From assembly GCA_905221605.1 (NCBI GenBank), contig CAJNDS010002195.1:1-62000 (forward strand): 62,000 nt of DNA, read 5' to 3'. Positions 11,218 through 23,496 of the stretch are shown piece by piece (position 1 is the first letter of the stretch; every line of letters begins with the position of its first letter). Origin of the DNA: Symbiodinium natans (taxonomy: Eukaryota > Sar > Dinophyceae > Suessiales > Symbiodiniaceae). Position numbers and translations under genes: made by a program. The notes below the pieces were generated by a model. That model was not told where the DNA came from, made no database searches, and worked only from the letters and a program-made list of their open reading frames with translations.

Positions 11218-11626
11218 TCATGGTCGCATGATGACTCGACGACGATTCTTTGCCGGCATTCCGGAGCCCCTTGGGAGGAGGACCTTGATCGTCTTGGCCA
11301 TGGAACCCGTCAACTGCTGCGCCGGGAGCAGGCTTTGAGCCTCACAAATGGCATCCGTCCACGTGGAGTAGGTGAGCGCAGAACTCCACACCCCCCCCCC
11401 CCCCGGCAACCCCCCCGGTAAAACAGCAAGAGTGACCCTAAACCCGAAATCCCAAACCCTAAACCCCAAACCCCTAAACCCCTAAACCCCTAAACCCTGA
11501 ATCTCCAAAAACGTAGACCCAAGCAGAAAGGGTGGCCTCTGCCATGAAGCGCACGCAGCTCCACCAGTACTGCCCTGGTGCCACGGAGCCGCCGCTTGCC
11601 AGGTGCTGCCGCAGGATGCAGCTGAA
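11218..11626 (-). CDS. Candidate last two exons of an unknown gene
   Basis: Two minus-strand segments read as protein. The upstream one (about 11515-11626) includes GSVAPGQYWWSCVRFMAEAT. The downstream one (about 11375-11218) reads TYSTWTDAICEAQSLLPAQQ and then KTIKVLLPRGSGMPAKNRRR before a stop at 11218. The intron between them carries the telomere-like array at 11435-11501, and the upstream exon is bordered on its other side by the inverted array at 11628-11687. I do not recognise the protein. The exon borders are not fixed and the join is inference. Confidence 0.35.
11435..11501. repeat. Telomere-like array (CCCTAAA/CCCCTAAA)
   Basis: About 65 bases of degenerate telomere-like units, C-rich on the plus strand. 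It pairs in inverted orientation with the array at 11628-11687. Confidence 0.9.
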
Positions 11627-11627
11627 A

Positions 11628-11687
11628 GTTTAGGGTTTAGGGTTTAGGGTTTTGGGTTTTGGGTTTAGGGTTTAGGGTTTAGGGTTT
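11628..11687. repeat. Telomere-like array (TTTAGGG)
   Basis: Eight TTTAGGG/TTTTGGG units, inverted relative to 11435-11501. Confidence 0.95.
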
Positions 11688-12295
11688 GCTTTCAGAAATC
11701 AGATAGTCAACATCGCCGAGAGAATACCTGCTGCTAGTACTGCAGCGGCAGCTGTTGCATGGTGGCTTTCTACTGGTACACACTAGTACGAGTAAAATTG
11801 TTCTCCGGTCTCATGAGGGCATGATCATGCTTTGCCAAGTGTGCCTTGTCTTTGCACTCCTCTCTAAAGTTCAAGGAGGCACGTAGGATGCCCGTTGCCC
11901 TGATGCGTTTCCGGGAAGACAAGGCTCAATCTAAGCCTATCCATGATACACTGCTCCATTTGCTCTACACTTCGCTGTCTTCACAGATGAAGTACATGAA
12001 GTTTCCCAGCTCTTATCTGCAGCTACACCGGCTTTGCCTCGAAAGTCTCGTGGTTTGGGCTGAAGCTCGGCAACCTCCGTGTAGACTCGTAAATCTCGAA
12101 CATCGGGTGGATAGCTCGGGCCTCCTGTCATAGGGGCGTCGCGCAAACCAGCGCAAAGAAGTCAGCGTGATTCTCACCATCAAGGAAAGCAGGCAGTGCC
12201 AACGCAACGGGTGCCTTGCAGACCTGGAGAGCAAGGTTCCTCACAAGGCTACATGTGCATGAAGCTTAAGTCGTAAGTGCACAGCAGTGCACAGG

Positions 12296-15200
12296 TCTCT
12301 GGGCTGCGGGCAACTGGTCCACAGTGGGTTCCACACCCTCGTCACAAAGCGAAGCAAAGAGTGCCAGGGCTGCTCGCCAGAGCTCACCTAGCAAGGCAAA
12401 GACGAGCTCTGACGTGGCTCCACACCCCCGCCTCTGCATCCGCGACTCCAAAAAAATCTCAGCCCAGAGCGCTCGTGCCATGGCGCATCTGTGACGGTGT
12501 ACAGCATGGCCCTGACTCAGCTTATAAGGACGGACCCCTTTCAAGGGACCCTTAATCTTGTTCCCATATACATGTAAGGTCCCTTTTAAGGGTCCCTCAA
12601 ACAACTTCACCTAACTTCACCCCTCCCCCCGGCCCCCGCAAAGCACGTTAACAGAGGAAGCAGATCGGCGGAAGGGCTCTCCAATGCTCTCCGATGGCAG
12701 TTCCCGCCTCAGCGCCTCGCTGGCTGCTGGGAGCGATGCAGGGACGAGGCCTTGCAGAAAGTCCAGAGAAACAAGCAGAGAAAGAAGCAGACAACAAGAA
12801 GCAGACAAAAAAAGAAGCAGGAGGAAGAGAAAACCGGGAGCAGGAGCAGCGCCGCGGAGTTGCCACAAGCTTGCGAGTTGCGGGGCTGATATGACCCAAA
12901 AAAGCCCAAACACTCTCCAGGTCCCGCGTGGCAAGGCTTTTTGTGCGCAGCAAAGGTGGAGTTCGAGCATGGTCTCGGCTGTCAACGGAGAGCCAAGCGT
13001 GGACTGCGACTCCAAAAACACGTCTCGCAGAGGCAAGTACCTGGCAAGTTGTTTTGGGCCCAAGCAAACTTGCGAACCGGTGCAGAGGATTTACGACAGA
13101 ACTCCGCCGAAGGCTCGTCAGCTAGTGTCAGAGCTCACAAGCTGACACTGCACATGCCATCGGACAGGGCGGCCTTAAGGCATCTTGGCTCCGCCGGTCC
13201 AACTCAAGTGGACCCCGCAGCCTCAGAGGTCAAATTTCTGAGACCTGCTTCTACGGTATAACGGCACAAGCATCCTTGAATTTCTGGGCTTCAAGAACCC
13301 CAAAATCCAAGGCTCGCTCAGCCGTTCCGACTCTGACAAAACACCCCACAATCTATGCAAAAACTCAGGCACATTGATGACATGGTCATGCGGCTGCAGA
13401 GCCACAACAGCCCAGCCTTCGTAGCACGTTGAAGACTGGGCGCTGGAGGCGGTGGGTAACGTGCCGTGCCTCCTGCGTGCCAAGGAAAACGAAGAAGGGA
13501 GGGCTCTGCACAAGCAGTCGTTAATCCTTTTCAGGCGCCTATGCCGCGCAGACCATATACATGGGACCTTATAAGGGCCCATGATTTAGTGAACCTCTGG
13601 ATTCTCATGGAGGGACCTACAGCAACTACAGCTTACAATGTCCCCCGTTTGTTGCGGGGAGGCATCGCCCGGATTATGCTCCAGGCACCTCCAGGCTCTA
13701 TGCCATCACTCAGGGACACCCCCAGGAGTTCCCAGGAAGATGATGGGGGATGATGGGAAGTTTAGGCTTCTCAGGGATGTTTAGGGATTCGTAAACTTTG
13801 TGGATCTTAGGCGCTTATAGGGATCACAGAAGGAAGGTCAGGCCGCCTTGCGAGACAGGGCGTCCCTCTGCCAAAGAGCTTGAGCTGCCACCACCTGCCA
13901 AGACAAAATGCCGGGGAAGTACGTAACAAGGCCGGAATTGCGACCTGTTGCTTCCATGCCCTACTGGACTGGGTGGCTAAGACTACATGTTCAGCTGCAC
14001 AGATCTGTGCGCTCAAGATTGCTTAAGTACAACGCTCTGCGTTTCTGAACTGCGCAGTTCGTCTAGAGTCTAGACTCGATAAGGAACGGTTGACATCCCC
14101 AAGGACAACGGTAACGTCTCAGCGCATAAATTGGCAACAAGCAGCTGCCAAACTTGCACCCTGCTGGCGGCGCTGGGTCCAGTCATCTCCATCTTGCCGG
14201 AGCCTGGCGCCACAAACCCGAAGCATTGTTTGGGGTTTAGGGTTTAGGGTTAGGGTTTTAGGGTTTAGGGTTTAGGGTTGAGCCTAATCTTCCAACATCT
14301 TCCAACCACGGAAGAAAGCAAAGAGGGGCGGTGCTGCAACTCTGGAAAAGAAGATTCCGTGTCCACCTTTATACAGTAGGAATTTCAGGGCCACTGTGGA
14401 TGCACCTCCTCAGAACGCGCTTCAAATTGCCGCTCCACAGCTGGACCATTGGGTGGAGGTCCCTCATGCCGGCCTGGGACTTTCCCAACATCTCGCAGTA
14501 GAAACAACAAGGCTCCATCACGCACCTCATGACGCTGAGGTGCGGGCATCACTCGCAACCTGGATCCGCTGGAGAGTGACCAAGTCAGGTTGGACACTGC
14601 AAGCACCATACCTGTGTGCACAGGCATGGAGACCATAAACATCTTACAGCCATGGCTCACCTCGCGCATGCAACTCAAAGGCGCACCATCGAAGCATCGA
14701 CAAGGTCTGTTCCCATCGCGCAGCCACACTGCATGCTGCCACGGCCACGGTGCACGCGACCACATCTGCCCCTGAGCAGCGCAAAGGGCATGCTCTTTTC
14801 TTTGGCTCTCTTTTGGGCCATTACAATGTCTGGGTGTGGTTCTCGCTGCTGTGTTTTAAATCGCGCTTGCCATCGTGTCGCCTCAGAGCCGGGCGCGTGT
14901 TGAGGAAGTGGTGGTCTTGTAGAAGGTCCAGCGCAACCTGTCCGAAATGAATCTAAATGAGAGAACTTCCACTTGTAAGGCATTGCAAGGCCACCGAAGA
15001 GTCTCCGAGACGCCTCCCAGCGTGCAGCTCCAGCTGCTGCCCCGGCTGCAGCATTGATGGCCACGGCGTTCGCATGCTCGCCCCCCTACTGCAAGGACAT
15101 GTCCATGAGGGAATGCGCAGCGACATGGTCCATACAGTAGTCTTGTGGCCTGGCTCCGCATCTGAACCGCCAGCTTCCAGGCGGAACCACGCTGCGCGGC

Positions 15201-17057
15201 ATCCAGGCCAGCGCCCAGCGTGGCGCTGCTCAACGGCAGCCCCCAACCTGCGTCACCACCCACAACCCACGATAGCCGACAATAACCCGCTGCGATGACA
15301 TCTCCCACACTGAACCCAGGAAATCCCAAAAATGTCGGTGGAAGCGATGCACCATGATGCCATGATGCACCAAAATCCAAGCCCGGGTGGCTCTGGCCAA
15401 CGGCCAGGAGCCCCAGGGCTTGCTGCCAGCGCTCTGCACCTTAACTCATAGGAAGAAGAGGGGGGGGGGCATGGATGACCCCAAACCCTAAACCCTAAAC
15501 CCTAAACCCTAAACCCCAAGCCCGTGGGCATCTCTGGCCCCTCGAGTCTTCCTTCGGAGGCCTAGGCGCGCACGGCCGCCGTAAGGCAGATGTTAAGCGT
15601 CACGACATCCACTCCCTGCAGGGCTCTGGCAGCGTCAAGGAGTCGAAAGGCTTGCTGCCAGCCTGCGGAACAAAATGAGCTCTGATGCTGCTCTGGCAGA
15701 AGTGGCCATTGCAGGGGATACTTCCAGGCACGCAGCTACACTGCAGCTTGCCAATTGATATGCTCAGCCTCGCACGATATTTCTGCGCCACCGCATCGAC
15801 AGCCATGTTCAGCGCGGAAGTGCTCAAGCTTAACCCCGACACCTGCTGCTCTGCGCCGCAGGTATAGGCTTAGGAAAACAAAGCGCAGAGCTTGGCAACG
15901 ACACTGGTGCAAGCGGAGGCACCCTCCTAATCTGCATCCCTTCCATGAAGCCTTCGACGAGATGATAGGCTGCCTGCTGCAAGCAGCTTCTGGGAAGTGG
16001 GCACTATATAATGAATATTATTCAGATCATGAATATTACCAATATTCATAATATTATGACCATTATTAGTATTCACGGCATTCTGCCTGCCAGAGTCGGC
16101 CCGCAGAGGCAGCGCGCAAGCGAATGTCCAGGCCGGAGGTCAACTGGCATGTTAAAGAAGGAGGCGGTGGCGGCGGCGCCCAAGTCCATCGGCACATCGC
16201 TTACAAGCAAGCATGGGTCTTTGGTTAGCAGGGAATGGGGGAATAAGGTACCATATATGATCCCTTAAAGGGTATATACGGGATGTCTAGTACCTTATTC
16301 CCCCATTCCCTACTAACCAACAGCAAGTTCAAGCTTCCTGAACTTAAACGAAATTGCCTGCAGCGCGTGGGGCCAGCGCCCGGCCGCCAGCAGGAGCTCG
16401 GCGACAGGCCTGGTGGCCCAGCCTGAGGGGGAGCCATCAAAACCCCCGAGGGTAAGACCCCAAACCCTAAACCCTAAACATCCCTAAACCCTAAACCCTT
16501 AACCCTTGACCCTAAGACAGCTTTGGACATTGGAAGTGTTCGAGCCAGAACTGTGGAATTGGTGCCTGCTCCGTCGGTGCCGTCTTTGTTGGCAGCCTGC
16601 GAAACTCAGAGGCCGACAGCAAAACGATGATCGCAGTTGTACCTGCTCCTGCTTAACCTGGGGGTTTGCGGCAGTAAGGGACCCCTAAAATAGTAAGATC
16701 CCCTTAAAAACAGGACCCCACGGAAACCCCCCACCTCATCAATTGATGCCAGACACAGCTCAATGAGACTGCGGTCACAGTACTTGGCAATCGGACGCAG
16801 ATCTTCGCTGCAAGAAATGCCGCGGTTCCATGTTGCTGCTACCCGTGCTAGGTAGTGCCACCTTTCTGGATGTTCCCAGATACAGAGTACTGTGGTTATA
16901 ACCTTTCTGAGGGTACTTATTATAACTTATCGTCCTACTCAGAAGTATCCATATGAATCCATATGAAACCATGAACCCTGAGATGGTGGGCCTGCAGCAG
17001 CTGAAGTGCCCGATCCCACTGCCGTGAGTCGCTGGCCATATTGATGCTGAGCATGAC
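12296..17057 (-). CDS. Pentatricopeptide-repeat-like gene(s), multi-exon, partial
   Basis: Several minus-strand exons show helix-turn-helix repeat units typical of pentatricopeptide (PPR) proteins, which bind organelle RNA. They are a unit with RQWDRALQLLQAH (about 16979-17057); VAELLLAAGRWPHALQ (16372-16432); STSALNMAVDAVAQKYRA (15768-15842); GWQQAFRLLDAARALQGVDV followed by VTLNICLTA (15562-15662, opening after a CAG acceptor); GAGLDAAQRGSAWKLAVQM (about 15150-15240); AINAAAG and ARWEASRRLFGGLA (about 14960-15065); and ELWRAALALFASLCDEGVEP (about 12300-12420). The pattern of a W/R-W-A-L helix followed by a hydrophobic-Asp-Val-Val-Thr turn recurs. Exon order and joins are not fixed and two neighbouring genes are possible. 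Telomere-like arrays at 14.2, 15.5 and 16.5 kb and a fold-back element at 16.2 kb fall in the introns. Confidence 0.5.
14231..14280. repeat. Telomere-like array (TTTAGGG)
   Basis: Seven TTTAGGG units, one shortened to TTAGGG. Confidence 0.95.
15482..15518. repeat. Telomere-like array (CCCTAAA)
   Basis: Five CCCTAAA units in a putative intron of the PPR-like gene. Confidence 0.95.
16221..16320. mobile_element. Fold-back (MITE-like) element
   Basis: TTGGTTAGCAGGGAATGGGG followed by GAATAAGGTA is mirrored by TACCTTATTC and CCCCATTCCCTACTAACCAA. The arms are about 30 bases with one mismatch and enclose about 40 bases. Confidence 0.8.
16460..16515. repeat. Telomere-like array (CCCTAAA)
   Basis: Degenerate CCCTAAA units with short interruptions. 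Confidence 0.9.
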
Positions 17058-17059
17058 GA

Positions 17060-18675
17060 GGGCGTCCTTCGAGCAAAGCACCCTAAGCAAGCAAGTAGGG
17101 ATCAGTGGGGGCTTAAGGCTTAAAGGGGCAGTCCACCCAGTTATCCGCTTGTGAATATCTTGCATCCCTGAGCCCTGCACTCGAAAGGCTGCAGGAGCGC
17201 GTCTTCTCAGCAGACTCTCTGCAATGCGCCTCGGAGAGATCCGAAAGGGAGAAAAATCCCCCGCTAAGGCCATCTGACACATCAAGTACAGGGGGTGCAG
17301 GGGGTGATGGGGGATTGTTTGGCTAATGGAAGTGTCAAACGTGCGGCTGAGCTGCAAAGCCTCGTCCCAGCAGTTCCGTCGTCTCAGCGCTTGGAGTGCC
17401 TGCAACCTTGGCCAGAAGCGTTGTTCAAGCATTGCAATCCGCACGGAGTGTGAACGGTTCTATCGCAAAACCAGTCGCATCACAGGATCACCGCGTCAAT
17501 TCTGCTTTACACATGCTGCGGGTGTCAGATGCCGCTTTGGTCAGGGCTGACTTGTGTCAAGATTCTGCACATCCCGCGCAGCTCCAGGCTTCCATTGCGC
17601 CTTGGGGCTCCACAGGAGCATGAAGAAGTCAACATGTTGCGACGCTCCCTCGGATGTTACCCATAGAAGCCCATAAGCCACAAACTAGAAAGGAAGTGCT
17701 TCTGCCTTGGCATGCAGCAGCCGCGCGCAAGACGAGCGCATGGCCATAGCCACGCATCCGGCGCTGTTGGCACATGCCGCCGCTGGCTGACATGGTTTTC
17801 TCAGAGATCCCAGCCGGCCCCCAAGCCGAGAATGCGCAGCACACTAGCACGACCACCTAGGAGTCATATGGAGTCATCCATGAGTCATCAGTCCTCCCTC
17901 TATGCAAACTTTCAGCAACCCGTCTCAAAGTGTAGCTGATGGTAGCTGTCTTTTGCCGGGATCACTATCCACAGGCGATGTTAAGATGCTTGTAGCAACA
18001 TCACTGATACTGAGCAGAAAGATGTGGCGACGACGCGTGTCAACCGGATGTCATGCACCGAAAGCTTACCGTCTTGGCATGACTTCCACCATGCGGCCGT
18101 GCACATGCCGGTGAAGGCAAGCTGGAAAGACAAACATGGCTGGTGCAAATGGGGAAGTACCCTAAGTTGGGACCCCGCTTAGGGCACTACCCATTTCCAA
18201 ATTCTAGCACCACACAGGGAGCATAATTCAAGAACCCGGATCCCGGCTTTGCAGCGCAAGGGCCGCTTCCCATGCTGCAGCGGAGGCACAGGCCTCGGAG
18301 CCGAAACCCTAACTTTATGGGTCTACAGCCTGAGACCCCAATCAGTGGGAGGGCAGGGGATTCACTGAGCAGTCACCGAGCGCACCACGGAAGCCGCATA
18401 GCTACATTCGATCTCATCCACCACCTGGGACGCTCCCAGCTGGGTTAGGGTTGCGGATTCTGAGGCTTGGGGGGTAGTGTTATCTTGGTGTTTGGGTCCG
18501 GGCTTTTGGTTTATTGGGATTGAGGAGCGTAGGACGTCGCTGCAGCACCAAAAGCGCCGGCTTGGCTGTCGCGGAGCGCTGCATCTCACTCAACCTCGGC
18601 AGGGCCACGAGTTAGGATTTAAGGTGAGGTTCAAGGTGAAGCTCTCCGCAGGTTCCTAATACTTATTTTGAAAAA
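17060..18675. other. No supported gene
   Basis: Open frames are present, for example a minus-strand segment reading RRRNCWDEALQLSRTF near 17.35 kb that might be another PPR-like unit. I could not connect any of them into a gene. Confidence 0.35.
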
Positions 18676-18679
18676 AATT

Positions 18680-18692
18680 TAAATAATAATTC

Positions 18693-18743
<51 letters not shown>
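18680..18743. repeat. AAT microsatellite
   Basis: About 20 tandem AAT triplets after an AT-rich lead-in. Confidence 0.95.
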
Positions 18744-18745
<2 letters not shown>

Positions 18746-18980
18746 TCACCTGCTCCGTGAACTTGTATCGCACTACGGTCTCTATCTTGGGCGCTTGACA
18801 CCTGCAGCGTGTTCTGCCACCCACCCACCTTGCGCAGCAAAGCTCAAATTGTTGTGGTCCCTGGTACTTGCCAGGTATATCTAAGGTACCCCCATGAGGT
18901 TTAGGGTTTAGGTCCGGCTTTAGCAGACTCAGAATTATGGGCGAATTTGCTTTGAGAGCCAGGCCGATGCATCGAGCATC

Positions 18981-19130
18981 CTAGGCGCTCCTACTTGAAG
19001 ATACGGCTGTGGTCAGATTCCTTGCCTCCTGGGCCGTGCGCAGGGTCTTGATCGAGTCCTGCATGACCGGCCATCCCTGCCTGAAGTCTCTGAACTGCTT
19101 CTTTGTTTCAACCTTTGGTTTGGGGGGTAC
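18981..19130 (-). CDS. Terminal exon of an unknown gene
   Basis: After a GCAG acceptor, the minus strand reads VPPKPKVETKKQFRDFRQGW, then a helical segment with MQDSIKTLRTAQEAR, and stops at 18981. About 49 codons; basic and helical, with no transmembrane segment. The preceding intron carries the ACT/ACC trinucleotide repeat at 19146-19330. I do not recognise the family and did not find the upstream exons. Confidence 0.5.
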   Translation of the reverse strand, partial: VPPKPKVETKKQFRDFRQGWPVMQDSIKTLRTAQEARNLTTAVSSSRSA

Positions 19131-19145
19131 CTGCATGATCATTAC

Positions 19146-19330
19146 CGCTGCTACCACAACTACCACAACTACCACAACTGCCACAACTACCACAACTACC
19201 AATACTACCACTACTACCACTACTACCACTACTACCACTACTACCACTACTACCACTACTACCGCTGGTACCGCTGGTACCGCTGCTACCGCTTCTACCG
19301 CTGCTACCACTACCACTACCTCCACCACCA
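19146..19330. repeat. ACT/ACC/GCT trinucleotide repeat
   Basis: About 60 triplets, mostly CTACCA and variants. Long Thr or Val open frames across it are artefacts. Confidence 0.9.
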
Positions 19331-19829
19331 GTACCAGCATCAGTACGAGTACCAGTACCACTACACGATGGCTCCTAGCCCTCCTACTACGACGACGACG
19401 ACTACTACTATGATGACTATGTGCAGCGTTTTTGCCTCTTTGTACATTATTTGCAGAACGATGCTTGACATGCCTGCAACACAACGCTCGATCACAAACG
19501 TTCATGCCTTTACGACATGCACGACATGCCCCAAACACTGGCTCGCACACCAGGCCCAGGAAGGGAGTGACAGGAATGATGCGCGATGAGGGACCGTGCC
19601 AAGCAACATGCATTTATTGCAAGTCTGCAACGTGCAAAGAAATTCGTCTTGGCACTTCACGCACTTGTAAATGGTTTGCAGCAAGCAGGCGCCATGACAA
19701 CAATGATGCTAGTAACCCCCACACCCGCCCCCCACCCCCCAGCAGAAATGCAACACGTCCCACAACACCTAGCGGGCATGATATCTACTACCACTACAAC
19801 GACAACCAGCACCAAGAATAAGGGTCCAC

Positions 19830-20055
19830 AAGCCCCTCGCCCCTGCAGATCTCGGCGTGAACAAGTCTCTCGCGCCTGTGGAGCTCGTCTCGGAACTTGT
19901 CGGCGATTTCCACCGCGCCCGCCTTACAAAACTTGCGAAGACCAAGCTAGATGTCGACAACGTTGTTCCGCTACATTGGCAGAGATCGATCGCACAAGAC
20001 GTTTAGGCGGCATGGTACGAAGATGTACACAACCAAGCCGTGCAGAAAAGCCGGG
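19830..20055 (+). pseudogene. Decayed coding fragment of unknown family
   Basis: One plus-strand frame reads KPLAPADLGVNKSLAPVELV, SELVGDFHRARLTKLAKTKL and then VDNVVPLHWQRSIAQD. It meets a TAG near 20005 and continues with AWYEDVHNQAVQKSRVID before further stops. Composition and the charged/hydrophobic spacing look like real protein, while the in-frame stops suggest decay. It lies on the opposite strand from every well-supported gene here. It may be a retroposed pseudogene or transposon piece; I do not recognise it. Confidence 0.35.
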
Positions 20056-20654
20056 TCATCGATTCATGATGTCCGCCATGTCCCACCTGTCTACAAGCCA
20101 GAACGACTTCCCGATATGCACCCTGTCCAGGAGGCACCTGACCACCAGCCAGAGCACTTCGTGTTCAAGACATCACAGTACCGAAGTGTTGGGCATGGGA
20201 CAGCACGATACCGTGGTTCGCATGCAGCGGCTAGCAACCGAAGGACTAAAGCTCTGAGAAAGGTCCGAGCATTTCCTGAACCGATATTTAACTGTCGTTT
20301 CACAAAAAAAACAACGGTTGCCCTTTATCATGAAAATGCATATGCATGCTCTATATCGAAAAATATGCTGTGTAACATATGTTCTAAAATACTAGGCTAG
20401 GCTTTATTCACTATTTGTTCCAGAGTCTATATTTCATCTTTTCGTATGTATGTGACGTATGTATATGTATATATAGGTATGTGTATATATCTTGTGTATA
20501 TAGGTATGCGTATATATCTCTTGGCAGAAAGGCATCCTGCCTGGATGAGCCTCATGTGCTTGAATATTCTCAAGGACAACGGCCATTGGCCTGGGGCTGT
20601 GCTTCCCAGATTGGGAAGGAAGGGCCCATCGCACCAACTGATCTCTGCGTGAGT

Positions 20655-20736
20655 TCAGGGTTTAAGATGTAGGGTTTAGGGGCCTAGGGTTTGGGGTCTG
20701 GGGTTTGGGGTTTGGGGATTGGGTTTGGGGATTGGG
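20655..20736. repeat. Telomere-like array (TTTAGGG/TTTGGGG)
   Basis: Degenerate TTTAGGG units that grade into TTTGGGG. Confidence 0.85.
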
Positions 20737-22510
20737 ATCCTCCCGCCTGCCACGCCGCATGCCGCCAGGACCAAGTTAAGGAGCTCCTCTCTCACGCGCA
20801 TGAACTCCATCGTCCTGGACCTGGCCCGTTGAGTGCGAAGGGGTTCTCTACAGTGCGGTCCTTGTGAAGGGGTACTGTACCCAACAGAACCTTCTGTAAT
20901 TATAAGCTGTCATACGGTATCAAGAACCCCAACGGAAAACTAAACAAACGGATTTGTTGAGAGTGAAGACGCCCGAGGGCCCCGCTGCAACCGGGGCGTG
21001 CCATTGAGAAACTCCCTCAGTAGATGGACAGCCCACTCCCAGCTGCCTGCAAATCCAAAGTTGGGATGCGGGCACGACGTAACTGGAAAAAGTTGATGGA
21101 AAAGCATGCTCTATGAATCTGTGATGCCAGCAGTGCCTGCGGCTGCAAGGTCATGGAAGGTATTGGTCCACGTCGCCTGAGCGTCGCAAGTTCGACGAAC
21201 CGAGGATCTGGCGCTGGCCGACATCTTGTAACAGCGAGTGAATGATCAGTGGTCGGATCCTACTCGTTCCCGCATGCTTCAATATAGTATGATTCGCGTT
21301 GCTGCCATTTTTGCTGCAGCACTTCCACTCCGCACTCAAACTGAGGCCTGCGCCCAGTAAAACACCCAAGCGTCTTTGGTCTCCTGGTGCATCCTGACGG
21401 GCACAATCAGGTTTCAGCGCAACATGCGAGCTCAGCTCATGCCATCGATCTGATTCTTGATTCCGGATTGGAACATGCCGCTCTAAGAAGTTTGCATAAT
21501 ATTCACTCACAAAGATCACGAAGCAGATCCTTTCCCACAGTCGCAACGAGACTCTCAGTGCTTCAATCAAGGTGCATGTTGCCAAGTAGGCTCTCCCGCT
21601 CGTGCGCCATGCCCAACAAGCGAAGGGACCATGTCCAGCTGTCCAGATCGCTCCTCCTGCAACGGGGTCGACTCACGATGGAACGACTGCTGCACAATGC
21701 TGCGCACGGAGATGGACGACTGGGTACTCTCTCGGTCTGCTCTCGATTTTGGCCATTTCAGTGAGTGGTTGCCGGCCTCATGGAGGTGCTCGTTCGCATG
21801 ATCGCCCCCATGGACTCGCTGATGCCCGAGCAAGCTTGTAGACGGAGAATCGAGAGGCACTGCAGAACAGCAGCGCTTTGTGCAGCCCCACCCCTAGCCC
21901 TGCCTGGAGAAAATGACAGGAAAGGGTACGAGTACTCTCATGTGCTTTCCTATGCCTATGCACTGCCGCCTTCGGCCATGAGCGACGAACCGCATGCTGG
22001 AGGGCCTAGCAGCCGCACACATGTCCACCGGTATTCAGGGTCCAAGACGAGCGTTGGAAGCTCATCGACCCAGCTGCGCCTCGTAAGAGTCCCCATTCAG
22101 TTGAGCTTGTGCATCTTTCAGTCCACGGACCACTTGCAGCGCTTCCTCGCCGGTAATCGCAAACAATTACCGCTCAAGGTGAGCCAGGACCCTGCGTGCC
22201 CCGACTGGCACCCTGTCCTCCCACAGCTGATGTTTGCCGAAAGATTCCAATGCCTGGTCCAAAGAACCCCGTGTTGTTCGATGCTGTTCTCTACTGATTC
22301 TCAGGCGTAGGACCCGCCTGAGCTGCCTCATCTGGCAGCAGTTGTTCTGGCCTAGCGTGGAGAAGCTTGACTGTTGATGGATTAAGACGTTACTGAAGAT
22401 CGATTGCTCTTTCTGGTGGTGCGAAGTGCGGCGGCCTCTTCGCAATGCGGTTGGACGCAGGCAGGAACAAAGCCTTGTGCTGGCAGACGAGATGCTGCCA
22501 ATAGCCGGAA

Positions 22511-22637
22511 CCTAAACCCTAAACCCTAAACCCTAAACCCTAAACCCTAAACCCTAAACCCTAAACCCTAAACCCTAAACCCTAAACCCTAAACCCTAAA
22601 CCCTAAGCCCTAAGCCCTAAACCCTAAACCCTAAACC
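22511..22637. repeat. Telomere-like array (CCCTAAA)
   Basis: About 18 consecutive CCCTAAA units with very few changes (two CCCTAAG), the longest nearly perfect C-rich array in the window. Confidence 0.97.
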
Positions 22638-23373
22638 AAAGTTAGTTGGGAGTTCCAATAACCTCGCCTCGGAACGTTCCCGGGCGTCAGAGGTTCCTGT
22701 GAGCACCCCCTAGTTTTTCCCTCCTCCAGACGACTGCCATTTGGAACTCAGCTTTCACACGCTGGGAACCCCTTCACCAGCGCAGGAGCTTTGGGGTCTT
22801 CGGTTTGGGCTTCGGGGGTCTGCGCGGTGAGCTATACCAACCGTCATTGCATCCGTGGTTGGTGCATGCCTTTGCGGCACCAAGGGCCCGATTTTGCCAT
22901 GAAGGCTTAAGGCCTGGCTGCCCCCTGAAAAGACCTTCTAGAGATCTGGGTAGTTACGAGACATGTTGGACCTGCATTGATGCGTTCCCGCGCCTGAACA
23001 GCCGGAAGAAAAAAAGAGGGGATCCTGTCTCAATGTCTTAAGATTTCAAGAGCCTGCAAAACACAGGCCCGCCTTTGAAATCCAAAGCCCGCCGGGCTGA
23101 AGATTCGAAGGAGCTGGCATTCAGCCACGAGAGGCCAGGGTTTCGAAATAAGAGCCAGGTCACCCCAAGCAGCGCGTAGCGTTTGCAATTCCGGTCCCCT
23201 GTTGACACCGCGAAACGTACCTCCACGATCTTTTTCGGGGATCCCAAATTTAGAACCGGCCCCCACCAAGATCCGGCCTTGTTGGCCAGAAACTTCGCCC
23301 GAAGAGATCTGCCTCTGCTGGCGAGTCACGGCGCCCTCTCTCGTGCAGCGGCCAGCGCGGCCATGATCTCCAC

Positions 23374-23496
23374 ACTTGGAGGTTCAGGGTACTTAGAACC
23401 CCAATTAGAACTGCACTTCTAAACCCCCTAAGTCCCCTAAGTAGGTTATAAGTAGGCTTATATTGGGGGGGTTACACGTACCCATGAACCTCCAAG
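23374..23496. mobile_element. Fold-back element, family A
   Basis: The left end CTTGGAGGTTCAGGGTAC pairs with the right end GTACCCATGAACCTCCAAG. Same termini as the copies at 6038, 7654 and 59701. Confidence 0.75.

Noticed and set aside
12684-13145. Plus-strand Arg/Ser/Lys-rich frame resembling an SR protein
   Set aside because: The basic run comes from a short purine-rich tract (AGCAGACAAGAAG). The rest is not protein-like and no RRM or flanking exon was found.
18981-19613. Long Val/Ala or Thr frames over the trinucleotide repeat
   Set aside because: They are translations of a CTA/CCA microsatellite. Only the terminal exon at 18981-19130 looks real.
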